Assembly: GCA_030765055.1 (NCBI GenBank)
Contig: CM060947.1
Location: forward strand, 102,155,672 to 102,219,671
Length of the DNA: 64,000 bases
Direction: 5' to 3'
From: Mantis religiosa
Taxonomy: Eukaryota > Arthropoda > Insecta > Mantodea > Mantidae
This document shows positions 1 to 12,200 of this stretch, piece after piece. Made by a program: the position numbers and the translations under genes. The number at the start of each line of letters is the position of its first letter. Position 1 is the first letter of the stretch. The notes under the pieces were generated by a model. The model saw nothing but the letters and a program-made list of their open reading frames with translations. It ran no database searches and had not been told where the DNA came from.

Positions 1-335
1 CCACGCATTTTTGGGAAAAAAACCACAACATAAATCCAGAACCAAAATTACTAAAACATACAACAGGAAAAGAAGAACTGTCCACATGGGAACAAATCTT
101 TATTTCAAAAAATAGGAACAAAGTATTCAATTTCGACATCCCCCAGAAAGATTTGTTCAGCAAGTTCCTCGAACCGCCACCAGAGGAGACCGAAGACAAA
201 ATATTGCCAGCTACACCAATGAGAACTAGTCGATGTCCGGCTGAAGATAGAGGGAAGACCTCAGAAACCGGTTCCGGGAAAATTTAAAAGTGAGTGTTGT
301 TTTGTGTTATTAATCGACTCCTAATTAACTTAAAT
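1..335 (+). mobile_element. Penelope-like element, 3' end (GIY-YIG endonuclease C-terminus)
   Basis: An ORF open from the window edge runs to a TAA at 285-287 (codons start at base 6). It reads HFWEKNHNI...WEQIFISKNRNKVFNFDIP, the same pattern as the C-terminus of the longer Penelope-like copy at 13.6-14.7 kb (HFWSENHNI...WESIFITKKQDLLMNFEIP). In Penelope-like elements this stretch follows the GIY-YIG nuclease core, which nicks target DNA for reverse transcription. The ORF is followed by a terminal motif (AAGTGAGTGTTGTTTTGTGTTATTAATCGACTC-like, bases 289-321) that recurs inverted at 10.8 kb and 39.9-40.1 kb. The 5' part lies outside the window. The AT-rich ATTGAAATT repeats at 405-436 may be its tail. 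Confidence 0.75.
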
Positions 336-2198
336 TAGTGTATTTTTATGTTTTTCTTATAATGTAAAATGATGTATCCTCTGTATAAAATATAGGGGAT
401 GAATAAATTGAGATTGAAATTAAATTGAAATTGAAACCAGAAAAAAAATTCCTTCCACCAAGGAATTTTTCCAGTTTAGGAAAACATACTGGTATGTTGG
501 AGGTACATAAGTCAAATGAGTGAGGTTGTGTTAGCAAATCCCACTTTAAGGTGGGATTCACTTTTGTGCTAAATCCCACTTTGTTGATTTTTGCCATTGC
601 AGTATCACATGTATGTGGGCAAGTATTCTTTTGATCATTTTCTTCTTTGCCAAACCCAACCATTTCTCATATATTTTATTCTTCAACTGATCCAGAAGGA
701 TAGCATATGTACTCCAGTGATAGATTTTCCAATAGAAGAATAATCAATAACAGCAAGTCCTGGTATTCCATGAAACTGACATCACGATCCCCCCCTACTT
801 ATTTCACATTAGGTCAGGATTCATTATATTATTTTATAACTTTTTAAATAAATTATTCGAGTAAAATTTGGTTATTAAAAAGTAATGTTAACATCTGTTG
901 CACTATTGTTGCTTCCTTTCAGGTTTCCTTTTTCCTGTATGTACTAAGAATATTTGTTGTACATAAAACTACCTATACTGAGAAAGCATAGCTTTTAGCT
1001 TATAAAAGTTCAGTTCTTTTTCAGCATCTGAAAATAGATGTGTGAGTGTTTTCATAAATGCATTAATTTAAATTCCAGGACATTAATACACATGTAAGTT
1101 CATGAATGGAAAGAACGTGCTATTAAAAGTGATATTCATTAATTTTGTTGTGTTCACCTCGGGTTTTTCTGTATGAAATCTATTAGCTTTGCTTGATTTT
1201 ACACCTTCCTCAATTTTACACCATTTTAAGTGTCCCCAACAGTAATGAAAATAAGGATTCTTCTGCATATAATAAAAACACTAAGAAAACTCTGAGCAAA
1301 ACCACTGTTGAACAACACAAATACCATAGCTTGTCACCATGACTTCTCATTCATGAACTAAATGACCACATTGTTGCTTTTGGGCAACTTCATTACGAGA
1401 AAATCTTATTGGGAAGAAATGATAGCACTTTAAATAACATAAATAGAACCTTATTTATTCTCAGTAACCAATATATATGAACTATTAAGAAAACACCAGA
1501 AAAAAACAAAATAAAGATCAAATATGAATGTTATTACTTCTTAATCTATGTCAGAGAGGACATCAATGAATATTATATGAATTTGTTTTTCCTTTGCTAT
1601 TTTGCGAGGTCATCAAATCATACGTAATTATTCTTAAATTGACAATTTTTCAGCTATTATGATAATCACTGACAAAGATATAGATGGTCTTATATTAAAA
1701 TTATGTAAATTTATAATTACGTTAAGCAGAACATTAGATTTCCTTTTCTTTCAACACAATAACGCTGTAAAACTTGGGAGTTAGATTAATCCTTTCAGAC
1801 CTGAATTACTATGCTGTAGAAAAGTAGCAAATTAGGTTCCTCTAATTTGAAACCTGGTTTCATCAGGTCGTCTGGGACACTGTCAAGCAACTTACTTCAA
1901 TACCCATGATTGTTAGGTGACATGCAGTACACTGGCTATGCACTTCCAGTCTAAGGTCATGAGTTTGAGTCTCTGCAACCACAGTCAAATAAGCGTGTGG
2001 TAAAGGATGTGGAAGGGCTAAGTAAAATAATAAGGGTGTGATGGCACGCTTGAATGCTGACAGGATATTTTACTGCGGTTGCATGAGTTTTGATTCTTTT
2101 TTATTCATTTATTTTCTTTCTTTTTAAAAAAAGCACAAGGTAAATTGTGACAAAAATAATTTTTTACAATTCAGAACATCTCAAATGCATATGTTTAA
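336..2198. other. No gene recognised; AT-rich sequence
   Basis: No ORF here resembles a known family. A GAGTTTGAGTCTC-type string near 1962-1980, preceded by a possible A-box-like stretch, could be a decayed tRNA-derived SINE, but I would not call it. The missing last coding exon(s) of NELF-D were looked for in this interval on the minus strand and not found. Confidence 0.5.
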
Positions 2199-2842
2199 TT
2201 GGTTAAGTACAGTATAACAAGAACACAGCAGAAAAAAAAGCAGTTAAAAACATTACAAATAAGGAAAAAATGCGGAGAAACTTTCTTTTGTGCGACGCGA
2301 GAATATTTTCTAAGCCCAAAGGTGCATGTATACACATGCGCAAGCACACGATCAGCCGACAAGAGAAAGATATGTAAAACTTGTAGCCAACCTCTGCAAA
2401 AATGCCCCAGACATAGGTGATGCAGTCCAAGTGCAAAGGAACATTGTTTGAGCAGGCTATGTTATTGCCCGGTCAAATTTTGTTACTCATGCACTGCTTT
2501 GCACATAAACAATCCTATGACACGACGATAATAGAGTGCTCCATAGGAAATACATGTATGAGCTCACAGACTGTATCGGACTGGTTCGGCTATTGCCGCG
2601 AAGTGAGCACGATGTCAAATGACACCAAGAATACTGCAAGGAGGGAAATTGGCAGTCCCAGCCATGTCGTTCAAACAGACGAATGCAAAATAGGACGATG
2701 CAAGTTTCATCGTGGGCACGGCGTAGAGGGCAACAGGATCTTGGGAATGATCGATGTGGAAACAAATGAGGTGCGGATGACGATATGCCCCAACAGGAAG
2801 GATGCAAATATGCTCTACAGTCTAATTGCAGGCTCACGATGA
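2199..2842 (+). mobile_element. Merlin / IS1595-like (ISXO2-type) DNA transposon, broken transposase
   Basis: The 2417-2842 frame encodes 141 residues that read like the middle of an ISXO2-type (DDE_Tnp_IS1595) transposase: a helix-rich stretch ending in SDWFGYCREV, then VVQTDECKIGRCKFHRG with the presumed first catalytic Asp at 2678-2680, then GNRILGMIDVETNEV, where family members have G(x)E-rich strands. These enzymes are the core of eukaryotic Merlin elements. The upstream 2199-2420 frame contains Cys pairs (CKTCSQPLQKC) that may be remnants of the N-terminal zinc ribbon but is in another frame. The frame ends near 2840 where an inverted partial copy starts, so the third catalytic residue region is missing. 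A defective copy. Confidence 0.7.
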
Positions 2843-3108
2843 AACTTCCATCGTCCTATTTTGCATTCATCGATTTGAACAACGTGACCGGGACGGCCAA
2901 TTTTCCCCCTTGCAGTATACTTGGTGTCATTTGACATCAAGCATACTTCGCGGCAGTAGCCAAACCATTCCAATACAGTCCGCAAACTCATACATGTATT
3001 TCCAACAGAGCACTCTATTATCGTCGTGTCGTAGGATTGTTTAGTGCAAAGTAGTGCAAGAGTAACAAAATTTGACCGAGCGATAACTTAGCCTGCTCAA
3101 ACCATGTT
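2438..3108. repeat. Large inverted repeat (hairpin) of Merlin sequence
   Basis: The segment 2832-3108 is a diverged reverse complement of 2438-2713, separated by a spacer of about 118 bp. For example, the left arm strings for ACACGACGATAATAGAGTGCTC (2520s) and GAGCAGGCTATGTTATTGCCCGG reappear complemented near 3015-3030 and 3070-3100. The two copies sit tail to tail, so any transcript could fold into a stem of about 270 bp with mismatches. Confidence 0.85.
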
Positions 3109-3427
3109 AGTGTTTAGTTAGCTATGTGGTGCAATTTAGGTACTACTTTATGTTAGTCTGCTAGATAGTATAATTTTGGGACAAGTAAGATAGTTGGTAG
3201 CATTGCGTTCAGTGGAGAAACAAGCATAGTTTGGCTGCACTGAATTCTTCAATATGTAAGTAAATAAACAAAGAATTAATAACGTTAAAAGAATGCCCTC
3301 CAATACAAAATTGCACTAAACAGTAAAGAAATTATATTAAAAATCATGGTTGTATATAAAAACATCAAAAAGTGTGAAGGGATTAGAAAAAAATTGCTGC
3401 ATCGCATATTAGAAAGAAGAGCCAAAA

Positions 3428-5335
3428 ATGCTTATGTGCATTATAATGGATACAGGGACTGCAAGGGTTAAAGTTAGTCATTTGACGCAAGAATGCTGTG
3501 CTTCCTACTACAGGTTGAATTTTGTATGTTTGAGACAGGTGGCAACCCAAATCCGCAGCCTCAAACCTAATAAATCCCCAGGGCATGACGGTGTCACGGC
3601 ACTCATGCTCCGGAACCTTCCCATAAGAGCCGTGATTCATTTGACGTGGATTTACAATGCATGCCTTTACCTCCACCACTTTCCAACTTGGCGAGGGTGG
3701 TCTGCATTTTGAAGCTCGGCAAGGATCCGCTCTTCCCATCCAGCTACTGCCCCATCAGTCTTCTCCAAATTGTCTCAAAAGTTTTTGAGCGATTGCTCCT
3801 GGCCCACCTGACTCCTCTCTTCGAGGAAAGGCACCTCCTACTGGATCACCAGTTCAGGTTTCGTCGGGGCCACTCCACGACCCTGCAGCCACTGCGATTG
3901 GTGGAAAAGGCTGCCCTGGGTTTCCAGGACAACCTCAAAACCGTTGCAGTGCTTCTGGACGTGGACAAGGCCTTCGCCACAACGTGGCACCAGGGCTTGC
4001 TGTACAAGCTCAAGGAAGCACAACTCCCTTCCCCATACCTCACCCTGATCAGTAGTTTCCTCCGGGATCGAACCTTCAGAGTGCGGGTCGAAGGTAAACT
4101 CTCCTCAGTCAGACCCATAGCAGCGGGAGTCCCGGAAGGCAGTGTACTGTCGCTGTTACTCTTTGCTGCCTACATGTCTGACTTCCCAACAGAGCCTCGC
4201 ACTGTTCTGTACCAATATGCTGACGACGTCCTCATCTTGGCACAGAACAAAACCGTCCGCTAATGCCTCCCTCCGCTGCAATGATCACTCCGGGCCATCA
4301 GCAAATGGAGAGAAAGGTGGAGGATGGCCATTAGCCCACAGAAGAGCTCTGCCCTTCAGCTGGGGAAGGTCCTCCGCTGGCACCCAGAAGGAGACCTGCG
4401 GTTGAGGCGGAGAAGGATCCCTTGGGTCCGATCTGCCAAATACCTGGGTGTCCGACTGAACCGCGGCCTCACCTTCACCCCACATGATCATGAAAAAATC
4501 AGCCTCTCATGCAGCACTCAGGCAGTTGTACCCCATATTCCGATCAACCATGCCCACTCACCTGAAACTACGGGTGTCTCATGCGATCATCCTGCCACTG
4601 ATCCTGTATGGATGCGAGGTCTGGGGTTCGGTGGCTCGTACCACCATCCGCAGACTACAAGCCGTGCAGAACAGGGCTCTTAGGATGATCTATGATACCG
4701 AATGTACATTTCCATCACGCATCCTACACACCCATTCTGGCATACCTTACGTTGAGGATGTTGTGCGTGAACGCTCGTGTACATTGTATGCCAGAATTAC
4801 ACCTCATCCCAACCACCTAGTTAACACAATAGGTCAATATGACCACCGCGTACCCAGAAGGAGAAAGAGCTACCGCCTCCCCAAGGATGTCCTTGGGTGG
4901 TGAGACCAGCCTCTCATTCCATCACTACTACATTCTGTCCCAGCCACACTAGGGCTGGATTTGACTTGTCGGCTGACCCCCGGTAGTCCAGTCCCCCCTG
5001 TGTGACCTAAACACGATCCCCAAACTAAATGTTTCCCAACTACCCGACCTCTCGCTCCTGACCCCGCCACACTGGCGGATCCTGCAAGCAGGCCGCTGCT
5101 AGCGTGGCGGCATCGGGCAATGGCCTCCTACCTGGAAGCTCACCCCGCCACCAGGAGCACTAGCAGAGGTCGAATCAGGTCCATCACTGTACACGGACAT
5201 TCAAGCTTTGAAGATAAGACAAATTCTATAAGAACGCACGGGTAAATCCGCTCAGCGGATAGGTACTGTGGCGCTCTGTCCGCCGTCTGGGAGCACCCAG
5301 ACGACTTGTTCTCGCTCATGGCTCATGGAAGAAAG
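3428..5335 (+). mobile_element. Jockey-like non-LTR retrotransposon (LINE), 5' truncated, frameshifted reverse transcriptase
   Basis: Successive frames encode a typical Jockey-clade RT: IRSLKPNKSPGHDGVTALML (3550-3610), then in another frame CPISLLQIVSKVFERLL, HQFRFRRGHSTTLQ, VAVLLDVDKAFATTWHQGLL, AGVPEGSVLS and the catalytic YADDVLIL (Y-A-D-D near 4215-4232). Two in-frame stops follow (after KTVR at 4261 and nearby), then SAKYLGVRLNRGLTF (about 4430-4470), and after a +1 shift the C-terminal thumb, ILPLILYGCEVWG...LQAVQNRALRMIYD...HSGIPYVEDVV, ending at 4903. A GC-rich 3' untranslated region continues to about 5335. The endonuclease domain is absent. Not active. Confidence 0.88.
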
Positions 5336-5599
5336 TTAATGCACACATCTCTCATACTATTCTATTTAATTTAACAGAGGTAAAAGTTGCAAAGGTAGCT
5401 CAAAAGATTGTATAATTTAAGGGTTGATTCCTAACACAGAAAGCTCGGAAAGAAAACAGGTTGGACATTTCAAAGGAAGCTAATTTGATATGAGTGATTT
5501 TCCAGATTCCGAAACACTATTAGACTTTGACAATAATACTGAAATGATTTAATACACAATGACCTAGTCATCTCAAGAATTTGAAAATTGATCTGAATG

Positions 5600-5680
5600 G
5601 AATAATAGTTATAGGTAAAATTAATGCAATTTCTACGTCAAAAATTAGAAAAATAATAGCAATTAAGAAGAATCGTAATA
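5600..5680 (-). pseudogene. ND3: NUMT: fragment of mitochondrial NADH dehydrogenase subunit 3
   Basis: Read on the minus strand, the segment encodes LRFFLIAIIFLIFDVEIALI followed by LPITII. This is the hallmark central helix of insect ND3 (F-L-I-F-D-V-E-I-A-L), a complex I membrane subunit normally coded by the mitochondrion. The reading frame is open but the expected upstream motif (YECGFDP...S.R.PFS) and the downstream C-terminus are absent, so only about 80 bp were transferred. The flanks are ordinary AT-rich nuclear DNA about 460 bp beyond NELF-D exon 11. Confidence 0.7.
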
Positions 5681-6116
5681 GTATCTTATTGTTCAGTAAT
5701 TTATTATTAGAATGTAAAATCTTATAATGCTGGAATATTAACTGCTTTAACAAGTCGAGGTTTAATGTAACAAATCCAACCATTATACAACATTCACAAT
5801 AAACATAAAATGTACAAAACCTACAAACATTATTTTCCCACCTTTCCAACAGGAGTATCAAAAAATGCTGCTATGTGGTTAAAAATGTATAGACACTCAA
5901 TCAACCTCAAATAGTTGAGTTGCATCATGGCAAACTACCTACATAAATATTTTTTATGATTGCTACATCAGGAATTGAAATTTAAAAACAATAAATTGCA
6001 AACTTCATTATAATCAACCCTGAATAAAAGTTATGCACATGTTTTATAATATAAATCATTTGGGATAATGCTCTTTTAAACAAATTACACCAAAGCAATA
6101 ACAGTGAGAAAAATAC

Positions 6117-6257
6117 CTCTGTCACAAAGTAGCGGATGAGAGATATGTCAGTGTCTCCTCGTAGCCAGCACTGTTTAATGTACTTCACAACAGGAACAAC
6201 ACAGCCTCGACTCAAAAGATTCACCATACGGTCCAACAACATTTTTCTCATTTCCAA
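6117..6257 (-). CDS. TH1: NELF-D coding exon 11 (last one seen)
   Basis: The exon is 141 nt between acceptor GTGTTACAG and donor GTATTTTT. It encodes LEMRKMLLDRMVNLLSRGCV then VPVVKYIKQCWLRGDTDISL IRYFVTE (47 codons), phase 0. The family continues with a VLD(M/V)IAPPYTSDFV-type C-terminus, which I could not find in bases 1-6116. Confidence 0.95.
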
Positions 6258-9200
6258 CTGTAACACAAGGTATATACATCCATCACACTATGTAAAAGTA
6301 GAAATCAGTTTAAATTCAATGGGTTACAAAGCCTTAATAAGAAAAGGAGATCAAATGTAAACATGAAGCTCAAGATCCTTTGTATGGTAAATTGAATTGG
6401 AGATGAAATATTTGGTTTGAGAACCAAGATCTTTGGCTTTCCTTGCTAACAAAACTGTTGACAACTGAGGCAAAATCCCATATCTTTTATTTCACTTTGT
6501 GAGCATACATGAGCACAGTCTAACAAGTTCTCAACCTGATACATAGATGATGCTGATTATGAAATACCAAAGACTCTTAGGCACAACCACTTAGATGGCA
6601 TATCTTGTAATCTCATACCTGTACTACACAAATAAAAATATTTAGTAAATATTCTCCACTTAACTTAAGAAGCCGATGACAATACTTCTATTATGTTTTT
6701 GCGAAATTAATTTCATAGACATTTGCCCACATCTTCAGTCAACACAATTCATTGCCAAGGACACCATGCATCTCATACCTGTGCTTTCAATTGTTACAAT
6801 ACTGCAAGATAAACAAGTTAAGATTCATTTCAAAAACAAATAATACTGTACATGGTGCAATGATTAAATACTTTGTATTTAAGGGTTTAATCCTAAACAT
6901 ACAAAATCTGATGTGTTACATTAATGTGGCTTTCTCTACCTCCTATGTGTTAATTTGATATAATTCCCATAAATTATTCCCATGAAAGCTTATTTTTCTA
7001 CTACCTAATTCATATTACTCCAGATAAGCCTTTAAAAAAGTAGTTTTGTTACACATTTCATTGATGATTCAATTGGAGAAAGAGGAAAGATATAATTTTG
7101 AGTGAAACTAGTACTCAGTGCTCCACTTATTGCTAGTATTTACCTAGAACGTGTTTCATTAGGATCTTCCTAACATCATCGGCTGTTAGGTCTCACCAAC
7201 TGATTGGTGAACTCCTTGGAGGTGATATCTCGGTATCTTGACAAACTTGAAGTTTGGGTTTTCTTCAAAGGTAGTGTCTAAATTAAACAATTGTAACTTT
7301 GTGGGTTCGTAGAATTGAAAGGCCGAGTTGCAGAAATTAAAAATCTCCTTTATTTTCATCGAAATACACTATTCAATTTTCATGTAAGAACTTAAAATCA
7401 CATATACACAATCTTACAAGGTCGATCACAATAACAAACAGTGACAGCAGATTACATCTTTAGCTCTCGTTACAAACACAGCTGGCTATCTCTCATTTCA
7501 CAACAACAACTGTCCTGCTAGCGTGTCACAATTCCTTTTACATCACCATTCATGATTACCAGACTGTTCTGTCAATCACTAGAGGTTTCTGGAAACAAGG
7601 CATCTAATTACATAATTCAAACATTCTATCACCTTCGAGAAACGTAACTTAATCTACGCAAGCGAGGCCTTTGCCTCAGTTATCTTGCTTGCCGGTGTTA
7701 TCTGTTTACACAAGTTCGTTATCTACGTGAAACCTATCCATCTATTATCTATTTGCGCCGAAACTTTAATGCCCGTTACCGCAGTAATATTTCTTTATGA
7801 AGACTTTCTCCCATGTGGTTAATGCAGCTGGACCTTGGACACTTCTTAATAAGGGGATTTCTCATTTTATATCATGATTCTCCTTCCAAAAATGGAAGAT
7901 ACCAACAGAGACGCACTTATCACCTCCAAGGAGTGCTTCATTGTATCATAGTCCTTACAGATTGGAATGACAGAAAGAAGTTTAAACATTGGGTCACTAA
8001 ATGTTGGCTTAGAAATTCCCTAATCTTTCCATGATATCCCAAAAAATAACTGAGCAGTGGCAACACCAAAAAAATGACAAATTAAACATTCATACCAATA
8101 ACAATGTATATGTTGAAAACAGTTAATGCTACAAGAAACTTATTTATAATAAATTGAGAGCTTTAAAGAGATTTGCAGTTTCTAAGTAGAATGTTTTCTT
8201 ATATGCATCTTATGTGTAGTGTTTTAGGGCCCGTCGACAGCAAGGTCATTTGGATATGCATCTTATGGTTTTCTATTTATACAAAGTTATACATTAGTCC
8301 TGAATAAACAGGATTTCTCAGATTATTGAATGAAAATTCAAGATTCAGTTTATTTGTCATTTCAGTTTATTTGTACATTAATTAAAATCGCTATGGACAT
8401 TTTTGAGATCAAGAATTGGAAAATAAGGTAAGGAAAACAGTAGCTTCATATTTAGGTTCAGCATCTTTCAAAGAATCAACAAAGATTTTGAATAAAATCT
8501 CCCCCACACCAGATGCCTTGTATGGAACATTTCCCTTCCCTCCATTTTATCTTCATTATTATTTCACATCATCTCTCATCTTCTCATCTGGTGGTCTCTT
8601 TCAGGGTAGAAGTGTTGCCAGTGTCTAAGCACTGTCATGACTTCTTGGGTCGGCCACCCTGGCTGCTCTTGTCTCATCATTCCTCCCAGGAATGCCCTGG
8701 GGCTAACTACTGGTTTCAGTGCCAAATCCCCTCCGTAGTAATCCTAATCCTAAATGTTTCCAACATTACATAATTTTAGAGAAAATATAGATTCATCATA
8801 TATGCCAAAGATGAAGAAGTGCAAATAATGGGTGCAAAAGGATAAAAGAAGGATAAGTGTAAACCTGCAGCTGGAAAGGTGATGGCCATTGTTTTCTGAG
8901 ATGCCAGAATGATAGTGAAATACCTGAAAATAGCAAAGCTATGAACAGAGAGTAGTATATAGCTTTGCTGGAGCAGATGAAGGATATTATGAAATCCAAA
9001 CATCTGCATTTGTTAAAGAAGTTGCTTTCATCAAGACAAAACACAGCACACACTTCAATTCCCAACCACAAAGTGCATAACTTATGCTGTGAACTGCTGC
9101 CACCATATTCACCAGATCTTTTTCTCTTCCCAAATCTGAAGAAATGATGTTGGACAAATATTTACCACATATATAGAAATTATAAACTACACTAACTCCT

Positions 9201-12200
9201 AATTTTATGGAGTTGAGAAAATCATTCACAATGAGCATGTAGTATTAACATAAAGTAAAATAAACATAGGTGTGAGGTAAGACTACTCACAATGAAGCCA
9301 TAGACAAATTATAGTAATTCAGCACAGATTTCTACATCCCTAAACTGAATGCAAAGTTCTTCGAAATGTAGCACAAATTGAATAACATAACCAATAATAT
9401 CAATAAGAAGATTGATTCTCTATTTATAAATATATAATACACAAAATACAACAAGACAAAAATGAAGGAATGTTGGGTGTCAACATTTAAAATATACATG
9501 AACAACACACATTAAGTCAAATTCACTGCATAAAAAGCACTGTAGGAAAGTCATTAATCCAATTTTGAACAAAAGCCCACTCAAACACTCACGGCCTGTG
9601 ATTAATCTGAACATAGCAACAGATAATTTTTTAGGTATATCTGTAATTGTTTCAAGTTTATTTCGGAGATTATGTTTTTCAGAGGAAGTAAGATATTTCT
9701 CATAATTGGTTATGAAAACGTTTTCAATTAATTTTTAACTGTTTCATAGGAGATATCTTGTTCGTATATGAAATTCTCAAAACTCAAGATGATATACACT
9801 CTAAATACTTGAAAGCAAAAGAAGAATCATTTTATTACCAAATTCTGAGCATTAGATGCACACATGCATGCATGTACACACACATGCATTTAAAACCAGG
9901 TGGCATGGCCAGAAAGGAAGAGCAGCATTACTGTATAGCAGTTGGCATAAAATCTAGTACACAATGCAAACGTAATTTGTCCTATCTTGTGTAACATGAC
10001 TACATGAATGCTTTCATTAAACAGCTACATCTGTGCTACATCTATGCTTTTTATTGTAAATGGGATCTGAAGGCATAAAAAAGTTAGTAATGTACATATA
10101 TTCAACTATATAGAGTCAAAAGGTATTTATGTTAAAAGATTTAAAAAATTTGATTAAAAGTTTTTTATTTATTTTATTTGCATTGTTTTATCTATGTGGA
10201 AATATAGCAACAAATCTATAAGGAGACACTTTATGGTTCGATGTGTGGCATACAGCTGGCCTTCTAGGTCTCATCCCTGTAACATACCATCTTGTTCATC
10301 AGATGTCCACAGAGGTCATAGTACCTCTGCTTCTGTGACAGGCAGATGATTGATAGCTTCCATAGGTCTTCACAAAGACTTTGTGCTAAGCAACAGGATC
10401 TCTTTCTACACATGTTGGACAGATGGTTCTAGGCTGCATTCACTAAATGTCATGCATTCATTATTACAATCCATGTTTAGTTTTACTGTTGTAAAATGTT
10501 TCACCTAAGGTGGATCTTTGGCTCATGGTACTAATAATTCAATCCAATACTTAGCTTGGCGACTGAGAGAAATCACAAATACATTTACCTATGCCCATAA
10601 GATTTGAATGAGCTCTTCCAAATGCAGGCCACAGATGTAGCCACATGCAGGTCACATGCCTCCTAAGGCATGCACTCAGTTTAAAAATCTATTTTCTTTT
10701 TTAAACTGAGAGCTCTCTGAGCAAACCTCAACATGAATTCATCAGAAGGAACTTCATTAAGCATTTAATTATAATTAAATTTAAAGGGAGTCGATTAATG
10801 ACACTAAACAACACTTACTTTATCATAACAACACTGTTTTCAACACTTCCAAGAAAGGAATTTAATTATAATTTTATATTTACAATTTAGAATGGTTATG
10901 TGTCCAATGTATCCTCTCTCATAACATGAATTACTAAAATAAGTATATAAAAATTCTATCATCACCTGTACAAGAATTTCCAGTTCGTCCTGTTTAGATT
11001 CAAAAAGTTGTATTAGAAGCTGTAGGACCTTGGGATGAAGCAAAGAATGACAGGTTACCACTTCATCAAGAAGAGCTAGGTGTATTGGTGTATGTTCTGT
11101 ACACAGTTTGAAATATGAAGGTTCAGTCACTGTGCTTTCCACCCAACGAATAACACCAACTGATACAACAGGAAACCTGAAATATAACTTCAAATTTTTT
11201 GTGTTCCTCTTGTCACGTTATAAAATATTTCTGTGCTCTCAATATTCAAAGTGTGCTAATACTATAACAGGACTTGTACACTGCAGTGAAAACTTTGAAA
11301 ACTAATAAGACTCTTCTCATCCGTGAGTGCTTCTGTCTTTTTCTTTCTTTTAATTTTTTCTCTCTATATATTCAATGTTCATTATACACATTAATACATA
11401 ATTTCTGATTGCTATATTTTCTTAGATAAGGAATTTACACTCAAACTAAAATTGAAATTATCTTTGCTTTCAAATTAAATATGTAATTAACAAGTATTCT
11501 TAAATGAAAAACCTAATACAAATTATGAATTTAGAATCAGATGTATACACAAAGATGATTAATTTCAATTTTTGCATTTTAGCACTGAATACTTTTAACA
11601 TTCAAATATTGTTCAAAATAAATACATGGTGTTCATTTTTATTTGTGATTTCTTGCCCTCCGATGGAGCAAGAATGACGTCATAGTTGTCTGGTGAGTCT
11701 ATTTTGAAATCATAGTGCCCTCTATGGAGAAGAAGCAGTAATGTTTGCAGGACAGTAAGCAAATTACGGCGCTATGAGTGTAGTTGCACTGATAACTAAT
11801 ATAACCAGTCTCCCCTTTCATCCCTCTTATTAGAACATAAGTAGCTCATAAGTAACACATTTCTACTCTAAGGGTTATCACCATGGATATGAACACAAGA
11901 GCACCACGTCCTCATGGTTGAATGCTACTTTCATACCAGCATTAAAATTTGTGTGACATATAAATATAATTGAAATCCCTGCATAAAGGAGTTTATGCAA
12001 TGCTATCTGGTATTCAGACAAGTCCGTCGGAGCGTAATGTTGTCAAAAGTGTCCAGGTACCATCAAATTGACATACTTTTGTTTACAACATGAACGTCTT
12101 ACGTTTTATCAGTGTATGATATTTTTTTTTGTGTCATTCTCATGCTTAATTAAAATGTATATTAATGTTGGTATCCTTATGTCTTTCAAAGTCTGTAGGT

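Noticed and set aside
2487..2837. Minus-strand ORFs over the Merlin copy
   Set aside because: They are antisense shadows. Their similarity to the 2826-3044 ORF only reflects the inverted repeat.
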